The translations under genes and the position numbers were made by a program. This document shows, piece after piece, positions 8,100 through 16,096 of a stretch of 64,000 nucleotides of DNA (positions are counted from its first letter, which is position 1; each line of letters starts with the position of its first letter). Source of the stretch: Abiotrophia sp938010525 (GTDB lineage: Bacteria; Bacillota; Bacilli; Lactobacillales; Aerococcaceae); contig NZ_CALLVK010000015.1 in assembly GCF_938010525.1 (NCBI RefSeq), positions 1 through 64,000 on the forward strand. Direction: 5' to 3'. The notes under the pieces were generated by a model, which saw nothing but the letters and a program-made list of their open reading frames with translations, did not search any database and had not been told where the DNA came from.

Positions 8100-9281
8100 A
8101 TGGATAAATTTGATAAAGCATTCGACAGAAGCGCTATTGGAACACGCAAATGGGATCCAATCTTGTTGGAAGAGAAGATGCCAGGAGCGAAGGACGTGAT
8201 TGCGATGGACTTAGCTGATATCGACTTCGAGTGTGCCCCGGCCATTCAACAAGCCCTTGTGGAGCGCGCTATGCAGGCCGATTATAGCTATACTTATGTG
8301 CCCGATAGCTTCTATCAAGCCGTTATCGATTGGAATCGTCGCTACTATGGGCTGGAGATAGAGAAGGATTGGATTCGATTAGTGTTTGGGACCGTCTCAG
8401 CCCTTCATAATATTGTGCAAGCTCTGACAGAAGAGAGCGAAGCCGTAATGATTCAGACACCGGCTTATGCCCCCTTTGCTGAAGCTGTGCAGCATAATGG
8501 GCGACGCTTAATCTGTAATGACCTTGAGATTCGAGACAATCGCTACTACATGAACTTTGAGCGTATGGAACGTGACATCCAACAAGAGGGCGTGAAATTA
8601 TTCATCCTCTGTAATCCGCAGAACCCCTCAGGAAGGGTTTGGACCAAGGAGGAATTGTATCGACTCGCTCAAATCTGTCAACGCCATCAGGTCTGCCTTG
8701 TGTCAGATGAGATTCATCGCGATATCGTTTTTAGGAGTCAACACTTTACTAGCATATGGCAGGCTAATGAAGCCATTATGCAGAATAGTGTTTTATGCGT
8801 CTCTCCCAATAAGGGATTCAACCTTGGGGGGCTTAAGACCTCTTATATTGTCGTGCCTAATCCTCAAATAAGGGCTCAAATCTATGAGCGCCTATCAGCT
8901 AACTATGTCACTTCCCCCCATGTTTTTGCGGTGCCAGCTATTGTAGCCGCCTATAACAAGGAAAGACAGTGGCTAGAGGACATGGTAGCATATATTGAGG
9001 AAAATCATCGACTAGTAGAAACTTACGTCAAGGAGCATATGCCGAGATTCGAAGTAATGCCTGCCGAATCATCCTTCCTAGTTTGGGTGTGGGTTGGAGA
9101 TCTACTTAAGGCAGAAAGTGAAGTGAAGGCATTCTTCAATGCTTGTTCACTTACGGTAGTGCTAGGGAGTTACTTCGTTCAGAATGGCGAAGGCTATGTC
9201 CGCTTGAATATAGGCATGCAGCGTGATAAGGTATCAGAGGCGCTAAGACGAATGCTTAGGGAATATAAATTGAGAACATAA
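8100..9281 (+). CDS. PatB/MalY-type aminotransferase, cystathionine beta-lyase-like (PLP)
   Basis: 393 residues, fold type I PLP enzyme. MDLADIDF near the N terminus, CNPQNPSGRVW, SDEIHRDIVF and the Schiff-base Lys238 in SPNKGFNLGGLK are hallmarks of the MalY/PatB branch, whose members cleave C-S bonds of cysteine conjugates such as cystathionine. It starts 3 bp after the M24 gene and is the last gene of the operon, before a strong terminator. In the operon it could process a thiol conjugate freed by the two peptidases. That is inference; plain aminotransferase activity cannot be excluded. Confidence 0.8.
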   Translation: MDKFDKAFDRSAIGTRKWDPILLEEKMPGAKDVIAMDLADIDFECAPAIQQALVERAMQADYSYTYVPDSFYQAVIDWNRRYYGLEIEKDWIRLVFGTVSALHNIVQALTEESEAVMIQTPAYAPFAEAVQHNGRRLICNDLEIRDNRYYMNFERMERDIQQEGVKLFILCNPQNPSGRVWTKEELYRLAQICQRHQVCLVSDEIHRDIVFRSQHFTSIWQANEAIMQNSVLCVSPNKGFNLGGLKTSYIVVPNPQIRAQIYERLSANYVTSPHVFAVPAIVAAYNKERQWLEDMVAYIEENHRLVETYVKEHMPRFEVMPAESSFLVWVWVGDLLKAESEVKAFFNACSLTVVLGSYFVQNGEGYVRLNIGMQRDKVSEALRRMLREYKLRT

Positions 9282-9287
9282 GATACT

Positions 9288-9318
9288 ATCAGCCACCTGT
9301 AATGGGTGGCTGATTTTT
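9288..9318 (+). terminator. Intrinsic terminator of the PTS operon
   Basis: ATCAGCCACC (9288-9297) pairs with GGTGGCTGAT (9305-9314), followed by TTTT. Confidence 0.85.
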
Positions 9319-9362
9319 AATATGGGGAAGTGAGGTGAGGGGATATTGCCATATTAGATAGA

Positions 9363-9533
9363 GGCACGTCGTGTTGGGAGGCAGCCACGTCGCGTTGGAG
9401 GTCCAAAGCGACGTGGCTCGGTAAGGAAGCGAGTATTTTGAGGCAAAAAGTAAGAAAAAACGTGAGCCACGTCGTATTGGGAGGTAGCGATGACGCATTG
9501 GACCTCCAACACGACGTAGCTCAAAATGTAAGC
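9363..9533. repeat. Family A hairpin repeat array, two units
   Basis: Two units 103 bp apart (CACGTCG at 9365 and 9468). Each has a ~21-nt lone left arm (CCACGTCGTRTTGGGAGG) followed by a ~34-nt hairpin whose arms are GCCACGTCGCRTTGG and its complement. The second hairpin is degenerate. The same family recurs as four units at 16354-16717. Open frames crossing it on the minus strand are artefacts of the repeat. The rest of the 9319-9668 gap shows no gene. Confidence 0.8.
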
Positions 9534-9668
9534 TGGGCTTAAGCTGAAAAAGGTGAGGAAGAAACCCCAAAGTCGCGAATGGCGTGCTTTTTGGCGTATA
9601 TAGGTGCAAGAAGGGGTCAAATTACTAAAATAGATAAACTATTGTTTAAAAATAATACTGTGCCATTA

Positions 9669-9697
9669 TTGGAGAAGACAAAAGGCAAGAGTATAAT
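9669..9697 (+). promoter_or_regulatory. Promoter for the OB-like protein and CBASS genes
   Basis: TTGGAG (9669-9674), 17-bp spacer, TATAAT (9692-9697). It lies ~80 bp upstream of the first gene of the AT-rich block; no other promoter is evident before the two CBASS genes. Confidence 0.6.
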
Positions 9698-9775
9698 GGA
9701 GTTAGTGGATTAATGCACAGGTTGGCGGTAACTTATGCAACCCCAAAATACCAAGAGAATGTTAGGAGTTTAAGT

Positions 9776-10567
9776 ATGAAGTTTGGTTTACGAACCCCAA
9801 GTTTAAAAAAACGCCTCTCGGCCCGAACAAGTGGTGCGGCGAAACGAAAAATTAAAAGAGCTTTGATTCCCGGCTATGGGCGTAGGGGGAGAGGGTGGCT
9901 TACCAACCCTCGGAAAGCACTGTATAACAAAATCTATCGTAAAACGACATTTGGCTGCCTTTTACCTTTCCTGATTAGCGCTAGCCTAGTAATTGGTGGC
10001 ACATCATTTATTGCTGCAACACCATCATCAGTGACCATAGAGGAACGTAGTAAACAATGGATAGATGAGCATCTAAAAGATCGAACACTCTCAGAATTTA
10101 CGCAAGATTTAATTAAGCTAGAAGACGAGAAGCTCAAGGAAATAATCTTATTTGGGCACAAAAAAGGAACGCAATTGAAAGATGACTTCGATATCATTGG
10201 ACGTGATGTAACAATCAAAGGGAAAGTGGTTGATATAGCGCGTCCACCTCAAAAACAGATGGATGGCAAGTATTTTGGCACCTATCTTGTCTATCTAGGA
10301 GATAAGCCAATTGAAGATTACCAGATTATTGAAGACCGCAGTAGTACTCGTAAAGATATGTCAAAAGAAGATTTCTTTCTAGGAAAATACCCGGAGGAGA
10401 AGATTCAATTGGTACTAATCGAGCATAAGTCTGATCAACCAATAGAAAAGGGAACAGAGCTAGAGGTATCCGGTATTTTGACTAACTATGTATTGAGAGC
10501 CAAGTTTGATGGGACAGTAGAGGAATTCTCTGCGCTAATAGTAACCAAAGATATGGCGAGTAGGTAA
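9776..10567 (+). CDS. Uncharacterised protein: basic N terminus, one membrane helix, OB-like domain
   Basis: 263 residues from ATG 9776 (AGGAG at 9764-9768; the longer frame from 9713 has no ribosome site). Residues ~1-58 are very basic with RTPSLKKRLSARTSG, GYGRRGRGWL and NPRKALYNKIY, a pattern I associate with unannotated phage- or ICE-linked proteins. A hydrophobic helix follows (~60-85). The C-terminal half (VTIKGKVVDIARPP...GTELEVSGILTNY) has the alternating pattern of an OB fold. It ends 40 bp before the SLATT gene, in the same direction and behind the only good promoter, so it may be co-expressed with the CBASS. No function is claimed. Confidence 0.55.
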   Translation: MKFGLRTPSLKKRLSARTSGAAKRKIKRALIPGYGRRGRGWLTNPRKALYNKIYRKTTFGCLLPFLISASLVIGGTSFIAATPSSVTIEERSKQWIDEHLKDRTLSEFTQDLIKLEDEKLKEIILFGHKKGTQLKDDFDIIGRDVTIKGKVVDIARPPQKQMDGKYFGTYLVYLGDKPIEDYQIIEDRSSTRKDMSKEDFFLGKYPEEKIQLVLIEHKSDQPIEKGTELEVSGILTNYVLRAKFDGTVEEFSALIVTKDMASR

Positions 10568-10607
10568 AAGATAAGATTAAGGAAGGATTAAAGGAGAGAT
10601 AAATAGC

Positions 10608-11171
10608 ATGTCACAGAGACAAAGGCAGCTTCACGAAGAAATTAAAAAGTTTATAGTTAATGTTTCTTGGACCCATAAAATCCAAGTTGTATATTCAGAC
10701 ATACTGGCTAGCTATGCGAAATGGGTTCGAGTAGGGGGGATAATACTTTCTGCTTTAGTTTCATCAGGCTTAATTTATATTTTGTTGAGTGATAAATACT
10801 GGGCAAAAGTCGTGACGGCAATAGCATCTATATTCGTTACCGTTCTAACTGCTCTAAGGAAAGAATTTGACTTTGAGGGAGCTAGTGAAAGAACAAAACG
10901 GGATGCAAATATGTTCTGGGAGCTTAGAGAAAAAGCTACACATTTGCTGTACATTTTAACCTATAACACAGCTAATTCTGAATCTGTAGCGACAGAATTT
11001 AATGAACTAGTTGAAACTCGCAATAAGAAAATGCCTGATCTTATTAACGCTCCACAAAAAGCGGTTAGGAAAGCTAGTGAGCTCCTGAAGTTGAGAAAAG
11101 ACGATGATTATGAGGAAGATTATAAATATTTAATACCGTACAATCTAAAGGACATATTAGAGGAGGAATAG
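10608..11171 (+). CDS. SLATT-domain two-TM membrane effector of CBASS
   Basis: 187 residues. An N-terminal amphipathic region (HEEIKKFIVNVSWTHKIQVVYSDILASYAKW) precedes two membrane helices (~36-57 and ~64-80). Then come LRKEFDFEGASERTKRDANMFWELREKATHLL and a charged C terminus, the layout of SLATT proteins. SLATT proteins are membrane effectors paired with nucleotide-signalling or other sensors, and are thought to form pores that kill the infected cell. Start ATG 10608 follows AAAGGAGAGA. The stop is 1 bp before the GTG of the CD-NTase gene, so the two are translated together. GC is clearly lower than in the PTS operon, which suggests transfer. Confidence 0.75.
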   Translation: MSQRQRQLHEEIKKFIVNVSWTHKIQVVYSDILASYAKWVRVGGIILSALVSSGLIYILLSDKYWAKVVTAIASIFVTVLTALRKEFDFEGASERTKRDANMFWELREKATHLLYILTYNTANSESVATEFNELVETRNKKMPDLINAPQKAVRKASELLKLRKDDDYEEDYKYLIPYNLKDILEEE

Positions 11172-11172
11172 T

Positions 11173-12474
11173 GTGAATTTAGTTGAGCACTTTAGAGATT
11201 TTTGTGAAGATGAGCTTCCCGTTGAGAAACAGGAGCTTAATAGATGGCAAGACCGATTAAAAAAAATTACTAAGAAACTAAATAGAGAGTACTATCCTAA
11301 TAACGATTTTGAGGATATAGAGAGCGATAACTGTTATATTGTTGGAAGTGTTGGCCGCGGGACAGCCATTGCAAAGACAAGTGATTTCGACTGTATTTTT
11401 AAGTTGCCTCAAACAGTCTATGATAGGTTCAATAAGCATTCTGGAAATGGGCAGTCTAAGCTTTTGCAAGAAGTTAAAGAGGTGATAGCTCAGACTTATC
11501 CGTCAACTAAAATAAAAGGTGATGGTCAAGTAGTCTCTATTACTTTTACAGCTTGTCCAGCTGGTATAATTGAATTAGTTCCAGCATTCGAACAATATAA
11601 TGGGGATTTCAAATATCCTAACACGAATAACGGTGGGTCTTGGAAGATAACAAAACCAACTCCTGAAATAACTGAATGTTGTCGATTAAGTGATGAAACA
11701 AATGGTCATTTTATAAATTTCTGTATGCTTTTGAGAAAATGGAAAAACACAAATGGTTTTGCATTTAAAGGTCTACTTATCGATACTATGGTTTCAGACT
11801 ATCTCGAAGATGAAGGAATAAGTTCATTTGGTTACTCTGACTATGAGAAACTCATACCAAATTTATTTAAGTATTTGTCTAAGCAAAATAAGGAGAGAAG
11901 CTACTGGCTAGCACTAGGTAGCAATCAACAGATAGAAAATAATGATAACGGAAAATTTGTAGATAAGGCTAAAGAGACATATAATCTGCTTAAAAACTCA
12001 AGTGATATTATTAAAGATTATAGGGCTACATTCGGAAATCGATTCGCTAAATCGGATCCTTCCATATCCAATATAAGAGCTCCCAAAGAACAATTCATCG
12101 AGGAAATGTTTCCAATTTACATACAGTATAATTTGGAGTTAGATTGCGACATAACTCAAAAAGGATTTCGAAAGAATTCATTGCGCCACTTTCTAAGTCG
12201 GGGATTTTGGCTAAATACTAGAAAGAGTTTGGATTTTTACATATTAAATATGAATACACTTAGTACTCTCAAGGGTGTTGAATATTTCTGGAAAGTAAGA
12301 AATGTAGGGGACGAGGCAATTAGGCGAAACTGTGAACGAGGGCAGATAATAAAAGGTAGTGCTAGAAAGCATGAAAATACGGATTTTAAAGGGTTGCATT
12401 ATGTTGAGTGTTATGCTGTTCATGAAGGGATAGTTATTGCGAGAGGAAGAATTGAAGTTCCTATCGCCCCCTAG
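11173..12474 (+). CDS. CBASS cyclic-nucleotide synthase (CD-NTase/SMODS with AGS-C sensor)
   Basis: 433 residues starting GTG 11173 with AGGAGG at 11161-11166. The nucleotidyltransferase core has GSVGRGTAI (Gly58-Ser59) with Asp71 and Asp73 in SDFDCIF, and an acidic residue (Glu134) in GIIELVPAF at the third metal position, where Asp is more usual. The C-terminal ~130 residues (RNVGDEAIRRN..GQIIKGSARKHENTDFKGLHYVECYAV..VIARGRIEVPI) match the AGS-C sensor domain linked to SMODS enzymes. On phage infection the enzyme should make a cyclic di- or trinucleotide that opens the SLATT effector. With no ubiquitin-like or HORMA genes, this resembles a minimal type I CBASS. The nucleotide product is unknown. 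Confidence 0.8.
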   Translation: MNLVEHFRDFCEDELPVEKQELNRWQDRLKKITKKLNREYYPNNDFEDIESDNCYIVGSVGRGTAIAKTSDFDCIFKLPQTVYDRFNKHSGNGQSKLLQEVKEVIAQTYPSTKIKGDGQVVSITFTACPAGIIELVPAFEQYNGDFKYPNTNNGGSWKITKPTPEITECCRLSDETNGHFINFCMLLRKWKNTNGFAFKGLLIDTMVSDYLEDEGISSFGYSDYEKLIPNLFKYLSKQNKERSYWLALGSNQQIENNDNGKFVDKAKETYNLLKNSSDIIKDYRATFGNRFAKSDPSISNIRAPKEQFIEEMFPIYIQYNLELDCDITQKGFRKNSLRHFLSRGFWLNTRKSLDFYILNMNTLSTLKGVEYFWKVRNVGDEAIRRNCERGQIIKGSARKHENTDFKGLHYVECYAVHEGIVIARGRIEVPIAP

Positions 12475-13048
12475 TCGAGTGTAATCTGAGGATATATCGT
12501 TTTTGGAGACATGAGTTAATTGACTATAAAAAAAATCACGACCAATAATCGCTATTTTCTGTTTGGTTTATAGAATTGCAAAAAATTTGATAGCTCAGAC
12601 CGATATCCAATATTCAATCTGATGATTAAAAATCAGATTAGAGATATACAAAGATGCATCCCCTATATGAAACAATATATAGGTTCAGATACGCTAGCTT
12701 TGACTAGCGTTCTTTTGCTATTACTAAATTCCCCTATATCTCCGACGTCCTTATTGCTACTATAATCCATCAACACAACACCGTAATGTGCACAACCTCA
12801 TTAGCATCTTCAATTGACAACAGCCCATCCCTAAGCTATTTCTTAGACTATAATATTGCTCAAAATGAATTTTGTTGCAAATTATGAAATCATTTAGTGA
12901 AGGGCTTTCTAGAATTTACAGGCGTATAATATAACTATAGTAAGTTAAGGCGGATTCTCTCTCTCGTTTGGCTCCATGGTTAAGCAGTTAGGTAGAAGTC
13001 GTCTTTTTGCTATATCAAGACAAATTCTATAAGAAAGGAGGGTTACTT
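12475..13048. other. AT-rich gap between CBASS and phage-like cassette
   Basis: 574 bp without a credible gene. It holds a hairpin (12691-12716), and a TATAAT at 12925-12930 with no good -35 that may serve the XRE gene. No repeats of families A-C, and no tRNA-like or att-like duplication was noticed. Confidence 0.5.
12691..12716 (+). terminator. Small intrinsic terminator
   Basis: ACGCTAG (12691-12697) pairs with CTAGCGT (12704-12710), followed by TCTTTT. It is 220 bp past the CD-NTase stop and could end the CBASS transcript. Confidence 0.6.
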
Positions 13049-13354
13049 ATGAGAGAGATGCAGCAAATTCAGATCAGCTACCAATATGATCATGAACGTC
13101 TTTATGAGGCACTTAAGCGGAGAGGCATGACCGAACGTGCGCTGGCAGAGAAAATCTATTGCTCGCCCGCTACGGTTTCTCGAATCTTCAATGGTTGTGG
13201 CCGTCTAAGCATTGAGACCATCATTATGGTCTGTCTAGCTTTGGAACTGACGGTTGAAGAGCAGCTTGAGATTTTCTATTTCTCTTGTATGGGTATCTTG
13301 CGTCATTTAGGGGTGAGTATGGGCGATACCCAAGACATTAAATTCGACATATGA
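13049..13354 (+). CDS. XRE-family helix-turn-helix regulator
   Basis: 101 residues from ATG 13049 with AAAGGAGG seven bases upstream; the longer frame from 13007 is unlikely. The HTH is clear at ~residues 28-50 (TERALAEKIYCSPATVSRIFNG), followed by the usual LSIETIIMVCLALELT helix. The short C-terminal tail has no added domain. It is the first gene of the phage-like cassette and probably its regulator, perhaps a repressor of the genes that follow in the same direction. Confidence 0.75.
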   Translation: MREMQQIQISYQYDHERLYEALKRRGMTERALAEKIYCSPATVSRIFNGCGRLSIETIIMVCLALELTVEEQLEIFYFSCMGILRHLGVSMGDTQDIKFDI

Positions 13355-13523
13355 CATCAGGAGGCGTAGTTTAATACAATTCACTATATTGCCACAATAT
13401 AAATACTCAATTTCTGGTTAACTAAAAATCGCTAAAAAATCGTGACCCATCAAGAACATTACATTAAATATTAGAAAATGTTATTGCATAGGGGTTTATA
13501 ACTAATTGGAAGGAAGAAAAACC

Positions 13524-14681
13524 ATGAAATTCGATGATTTAAACACCTTGGATTTATCCAAGGTGAGGGATCAGATTTTAGCTTATTCGATTCAGCTAAG
13601 TCGCTCCTATTGGGAAGTTGGCCGGCGTTTACACTATGCTAAGTTATTTTTGTTGCCAGAGGGAAGTTTTCTCCCTTGGCTTGAGACGCTTTATATAGAT
13701 TATGACGAGGCTAATCGCATGATGTATGTATCCAAGAATTTACCTAAGATGGAGTGCTACGAGCATCTAGGCTTATCGCTACTTTATCTTATCGCAACCA
13801 TTCCCGAGGAACATCGCCAGAAGGTCTATAGCTTACCTTCAGGCAAACGTAAGTACCTACATCAAATGTCTCAATTGGAACTTAGGACTGTTAAGCGCCT
13901 ATTGAAGGCGGGTCAGCTAGAGTCTTGTTTACAAGGAGATAGTCAGTTACAAGTTGACTGTCAAGAGGTGAAGAAGGAGCCGCAGTATGCCGTTGCGCCT
14001 GAAGCGAGCCAGGCTAGCGCACCGCAAGCTCCTGCTACCAACCAAGCTGCTACGCAACAGGCCCCAACCAGCCCTCAAGCTAACGGGCTCCAGTCTGACG
14101 CCCAATCGGACAATGCTACGCACCAAGCGAGGCAGGCTCAGACTAACTTGCTTACCCCAAGTCAAGATCTCAAGTCCAACCCACTAGCCCCCAAGCTAGC
14201 TGAGGCGGAGGCCACTAACCAACGTCTACGGGAGTCGCTTAAGCAGGCTAATGCTAAGTACCAAGAAGACCTACAATCTATCGAGGAGCGCTACCGTTAT
14301 CTCAAGCGATTCCGTGAGGGATTATCGCATTTTGCTAATCGGTCCACGACCTTCATTCCGGACTTGGAGGGCCTCAATCGGATCATCGCCTTTAGCCATG
14401 AGATTGATCACTGGCTAGCCAAGCTAGCGCCTATGCGCTATATCGATGACTTTAAGGCTATTCAGAATCAAGTCATGGTCGATCATTACCTTAAGCAGAT
14501 TGACCGAGTAGACGACTGGGTCCAATCCATGCGTGCCAGCATCCATCAGGCCCAAGCCCTAGGCCGGCGAGATGTGACATCTGAGGGGGCTAAGACACAA
14601 GCTAAGCAGGCAAGCCCTGGCGCTAACGCATCTAAAAACAACTTCACTAGCCCAACCCAAGAAAATCAAGCAGCTGCATAA
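13524..14681 (+). CDS. DUF3102-like protein with Ala/Gln-rich linker and coiled coil
   Basis: 385 residues from ATG 13524 (GGAAGGAAG). Residues ~10-110 (DQILAYSIQLSRSYWEVGRRLHYAK..LPWLETLYIDYDEANRMMYVSKNLP..LSLLYLIATIPEEHR) resemble DUF3102, found in phage and plasmid proteins. A low-complexity stretch rich in Ala, Gln, Pro and Thr (~150-220) leads to a coiled coil (~225-270: ESLKQANAKYQEDLQSIEERYRYLKRF) and a further helical region. The role is not known; DUF3102 proteins are often near replication or partition genes. The next gene follows after 17 bp. Confidence in the family is moderate. Confidence 0.5.
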   Translation: MKFDDLNTLDLSKVRDQILAYSIQLSRSYWEVGRRLHYAKLFLLPEGSFLPWLETLYIDYDEANRMMYVSKNLPKMECYEHLGLSLLYLIATIPEEHRQKVYSLPSGKRKYLHQMSQLELRTVKRLLKAGQLESCLQGDSQLQVDCQEVKKEPQYAVAPEASQASAPQAPATNQAATQQAPTSPQANGLQSDAQSDNATHQARQAQTNLLTPSQDLKSNPLAPKLAEAEATNQRLRESLKQANAKYQEDLQSIEERYRYLKRFREGLSHFANRSTTFIPDLEGLNRIIAFSHEIDHWLAKLAPMRYIDDFKAIQNQVMVDHYLKQIDRVDDWVQSMRASIHQAQALGRRDVTSEGAKTQAKQASPGANASKNNFTSPTQENQAAA

Positions 14682-14698
14682 TATAAGGAGGAACTACC

Positions 14699-15142
14699 AT
14701 GGAAACAGCAAGCCCAAGTACATTGAACAATCAAATGACTAGCCTAGAAGCCCAAGTCCAAGCTCAACACCAGTTGCTGGGGCAGATTAACAGCCATCTC
14801 CAAGTTTTAACGACTCTCTTAGATCGGCAACCTCTGTCACCTGAAGCCACTTATGCCCTAACGCGCTTGCGCCGCCATGAGATTCACCAACGACTAGGGG
14901 ACAAGGACCGCTTACTAATAGCTCGGCGTCCGGAACTGGTGCGTCTAGTCTATCGGACGGCTCGCCTGGCCTTCCTCAGTCAATTTAGCTTATCCAGCTA
15001 TGGCCATCTGCCACAGGAGCGTTATGAAGCTGCTGTGAGTTTTTGGAAGGAATGGAAGGTCCCGGTCGACTTGCAGGCACAGCTGGACCAAGCCTATAAG
15101 GACTTGGCCCAAGACCGGCCTCAACTCCATGCCGTCGCCTAG
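14699..15142 (+). CDS. ORF6C-like protein with N-terminal coiled coil
   Basis: 147 residues. A Gln-rich coiled coil (~10-45) is followed by KDRLLIARRPELVRLVYRTARLAFLSQF..SYGHLPQERYEAAVSFWKEWKVP. This recalls the ORF6C C-terminal domain of phage antirepressors (Ly.dlk..F....Y.diP...ye.Al.fi..w), but without the N-terminal Bro/Ant part. RBS AAGGAGG precedes ATG 14699. It lies between the DUF3102-like gene and the sigma factor, and a regulatory or protein-binding role would fit. The family assignment is tentative. Confidence 0.45.
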   Translation: METASPSTLNNQMTSLEAQVQAQHQLLGQINSHLQVLTTLLDRQPLSPEATYALTRLRRHEIHQRLGDKDRLLIARRPELVRLVYRTARLAFLSQFSLSSYGHLPQERYEAAVSFWKEWKVPVDLQAQLDQAYKDLAQDRPQLHAVA

Positions 15143-15166
15143 ACTAGGGTTAAGGAGGGAACAGCT

Positions 15167-15700
15167 ATGACTTCCGGCCATTATGCCTTGGACCAGGAGC
15201 AACTCCTGGCCCGCTATCGGCTCTTGTTGCATCATGTCTTGCACCAATACCATCTCTTGGCTAAGGACCAAGACTATGAAGATTACTTCAACGAACTCTA
15301 TCTACACCTTGTCCGCCTAGCCCGCGACTTCGATGGGGACGCGCTCAGCGAGTCTGACCGCTTCCGCTTCGTGGGCTATGCTCAGCGGGGCCTAAGTTGG
15401 CATCTGGGTCAACTCCTAGCCAAACGATCACGTCAGGCGCAAGGCCTGATTGGCAATCAGAAGGTCCTGCATTTTGCCGAACAGGTTGGTGCCAGTCGCC
15501 CGCCTTTGGATGACCTGGTCAACTCGCTGCTGCTGTCGCAAGTCTTGTCGCCAGCAGACTATCATTTCCTCTGTGTGGCCCAGAACGAGCAACTCTCGCT
15601 TAGGGCCAAATGCCAAGAGCTAGGCATCTGTAAGAATACCTACTATGCCCGCCTCAAGCGCCTACGCCAGACCCTGCAAGCCAGTGACTGGTCGGCTTGA
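15167..15700 (+). CDS. Sigma-70-like RNA polymerase sigma factor (phage/competence type)
   Basis: 177 residues. Region 2-like sequence (LHHVLHQYHLLAKDQDYEDYFNELYLHLVRLARDFDGD...FRFVGYAQRGLSWHLGQLL) is followed by a C-terminal region 4-like HTH (LSPADYHFLCVAQNEQLSLRAKCQELGICKNTYYARLKRLRQTL). The size and lack of region 1 match the small Firmicutes sigma factors related to ComX, SigH and phage late sigma factors. Start ATG 15167 follows TAAGGAGGG. It is followed by a terminator, and then DUF1659, DUF2922, holin and lysin genes that could be its targets. Confidence 0.7.
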   Translation: MTSGHYALDQEQLLARYRLLLHHVLHQYHLLAKDQDYEDYFNELYLHLVRLARDFDGDALSESDRFRFVGYAQRGLSWHLGQLLAKRSRQAQGLIGNQKVLHFAEQVGASRPPLDDLVNSLLLSQVLSPADYHFLCVAQNEQLSLRAKCQELGICKNTYYARLKRLRQTLQASDWSA

Positions 15701-15725
15701 GTGCTTTGTTCAGCTCTTTTTCTCC

Positions 15726-15750
15726 AGCTCCCGCAGAGGGGGCTTTTTTA
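15726..15750 (+). terminator. Intrinsic terminator after the sigma gene
   Basis: AGCTCCC (15726-15732) pairs with GGGGGCT (15738-15744) and is followed by TTTTTTA. It divides the cassette into a regulatory operon and a downstream operon. Confidence 0.85.
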
Positions 15751-15817
15751 TTTTGCAGAAAAATAAATTTTGAGGGCTGACTTGGGCATGAGGCGGGGGC
15801 TTAATTCTTTTTAAGTA

Positions 15818-15829
15818 TGTAACGTTACA
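15818..15829 (+). promoter_or_regulatory. Perfect 12-bp palindrome upstream of the DUF1659 gene
   Basis: TGTAACGTTACA lies 28 bp upstream of ATG 15857, in the promoter position between the terminator and the DUF1659 gene. No standard -10/-35 pair is obvious. It could be an operator for the XRE protein or part of a promoter read by the cassette's own sigma factor. Confidence 0.5.
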
Positions 15830-15856
15830 AGAAACTATCTTAAGGAGTGATTCATT

Positions 15857-16054
15857 ATGGCACGATCATATGTTAAGGGTATCCTCAAGTTCAAGTCCCT
15901 AGATGAGAACAAGAAGGCGGAGAACGTCTCCATGCCTAACTTAGTAGAGAACGCCAGCGCCGAGGACATCAAGTCCGTGCGCGACGCCATCGGCACCCTG
16001 GTTGAGCATCCCATTACTGAGACCCAGGTGACCGAGGTCTTCAGCGTCAACTAG
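15857..16054 (+). CDS. DUF1659 family small protein
   Basis: 65 residues (AAGGAGTG before ATG 15857). The sequence GILKFKSLDENKKAENVSMPNLVENASAEDIKSVRDAIGTLVEHPITE fits DUF1659: a short beta-rich start, then S..N....A...D...V..AI..L. The family has no known function. In Firmicutes DUF1659 and DUF2922 are typically adjacent, as here. The gene is clearly GC-richer than the CBASS block and lacks a signal peptide. Confidence 0.7.
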   Translation: MARSYVKGILKFKSLDENKKAENVSMPNLVENASAEDIKSVRDAIGTLVEHPITETQVTEVFSVN

Positions 16055-16096
16055 TCAGCTTGTTGAGTAGAGTAGATAATTTAGGAGGAACCCATC

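Noticed and set aside
9289..9620. Minus-strand ORFs over the A hairpins
   Set aside because: They exist only because the repeat units lack stops; composition is Arg/Pro/Ser-rich and no ribosome site is present.
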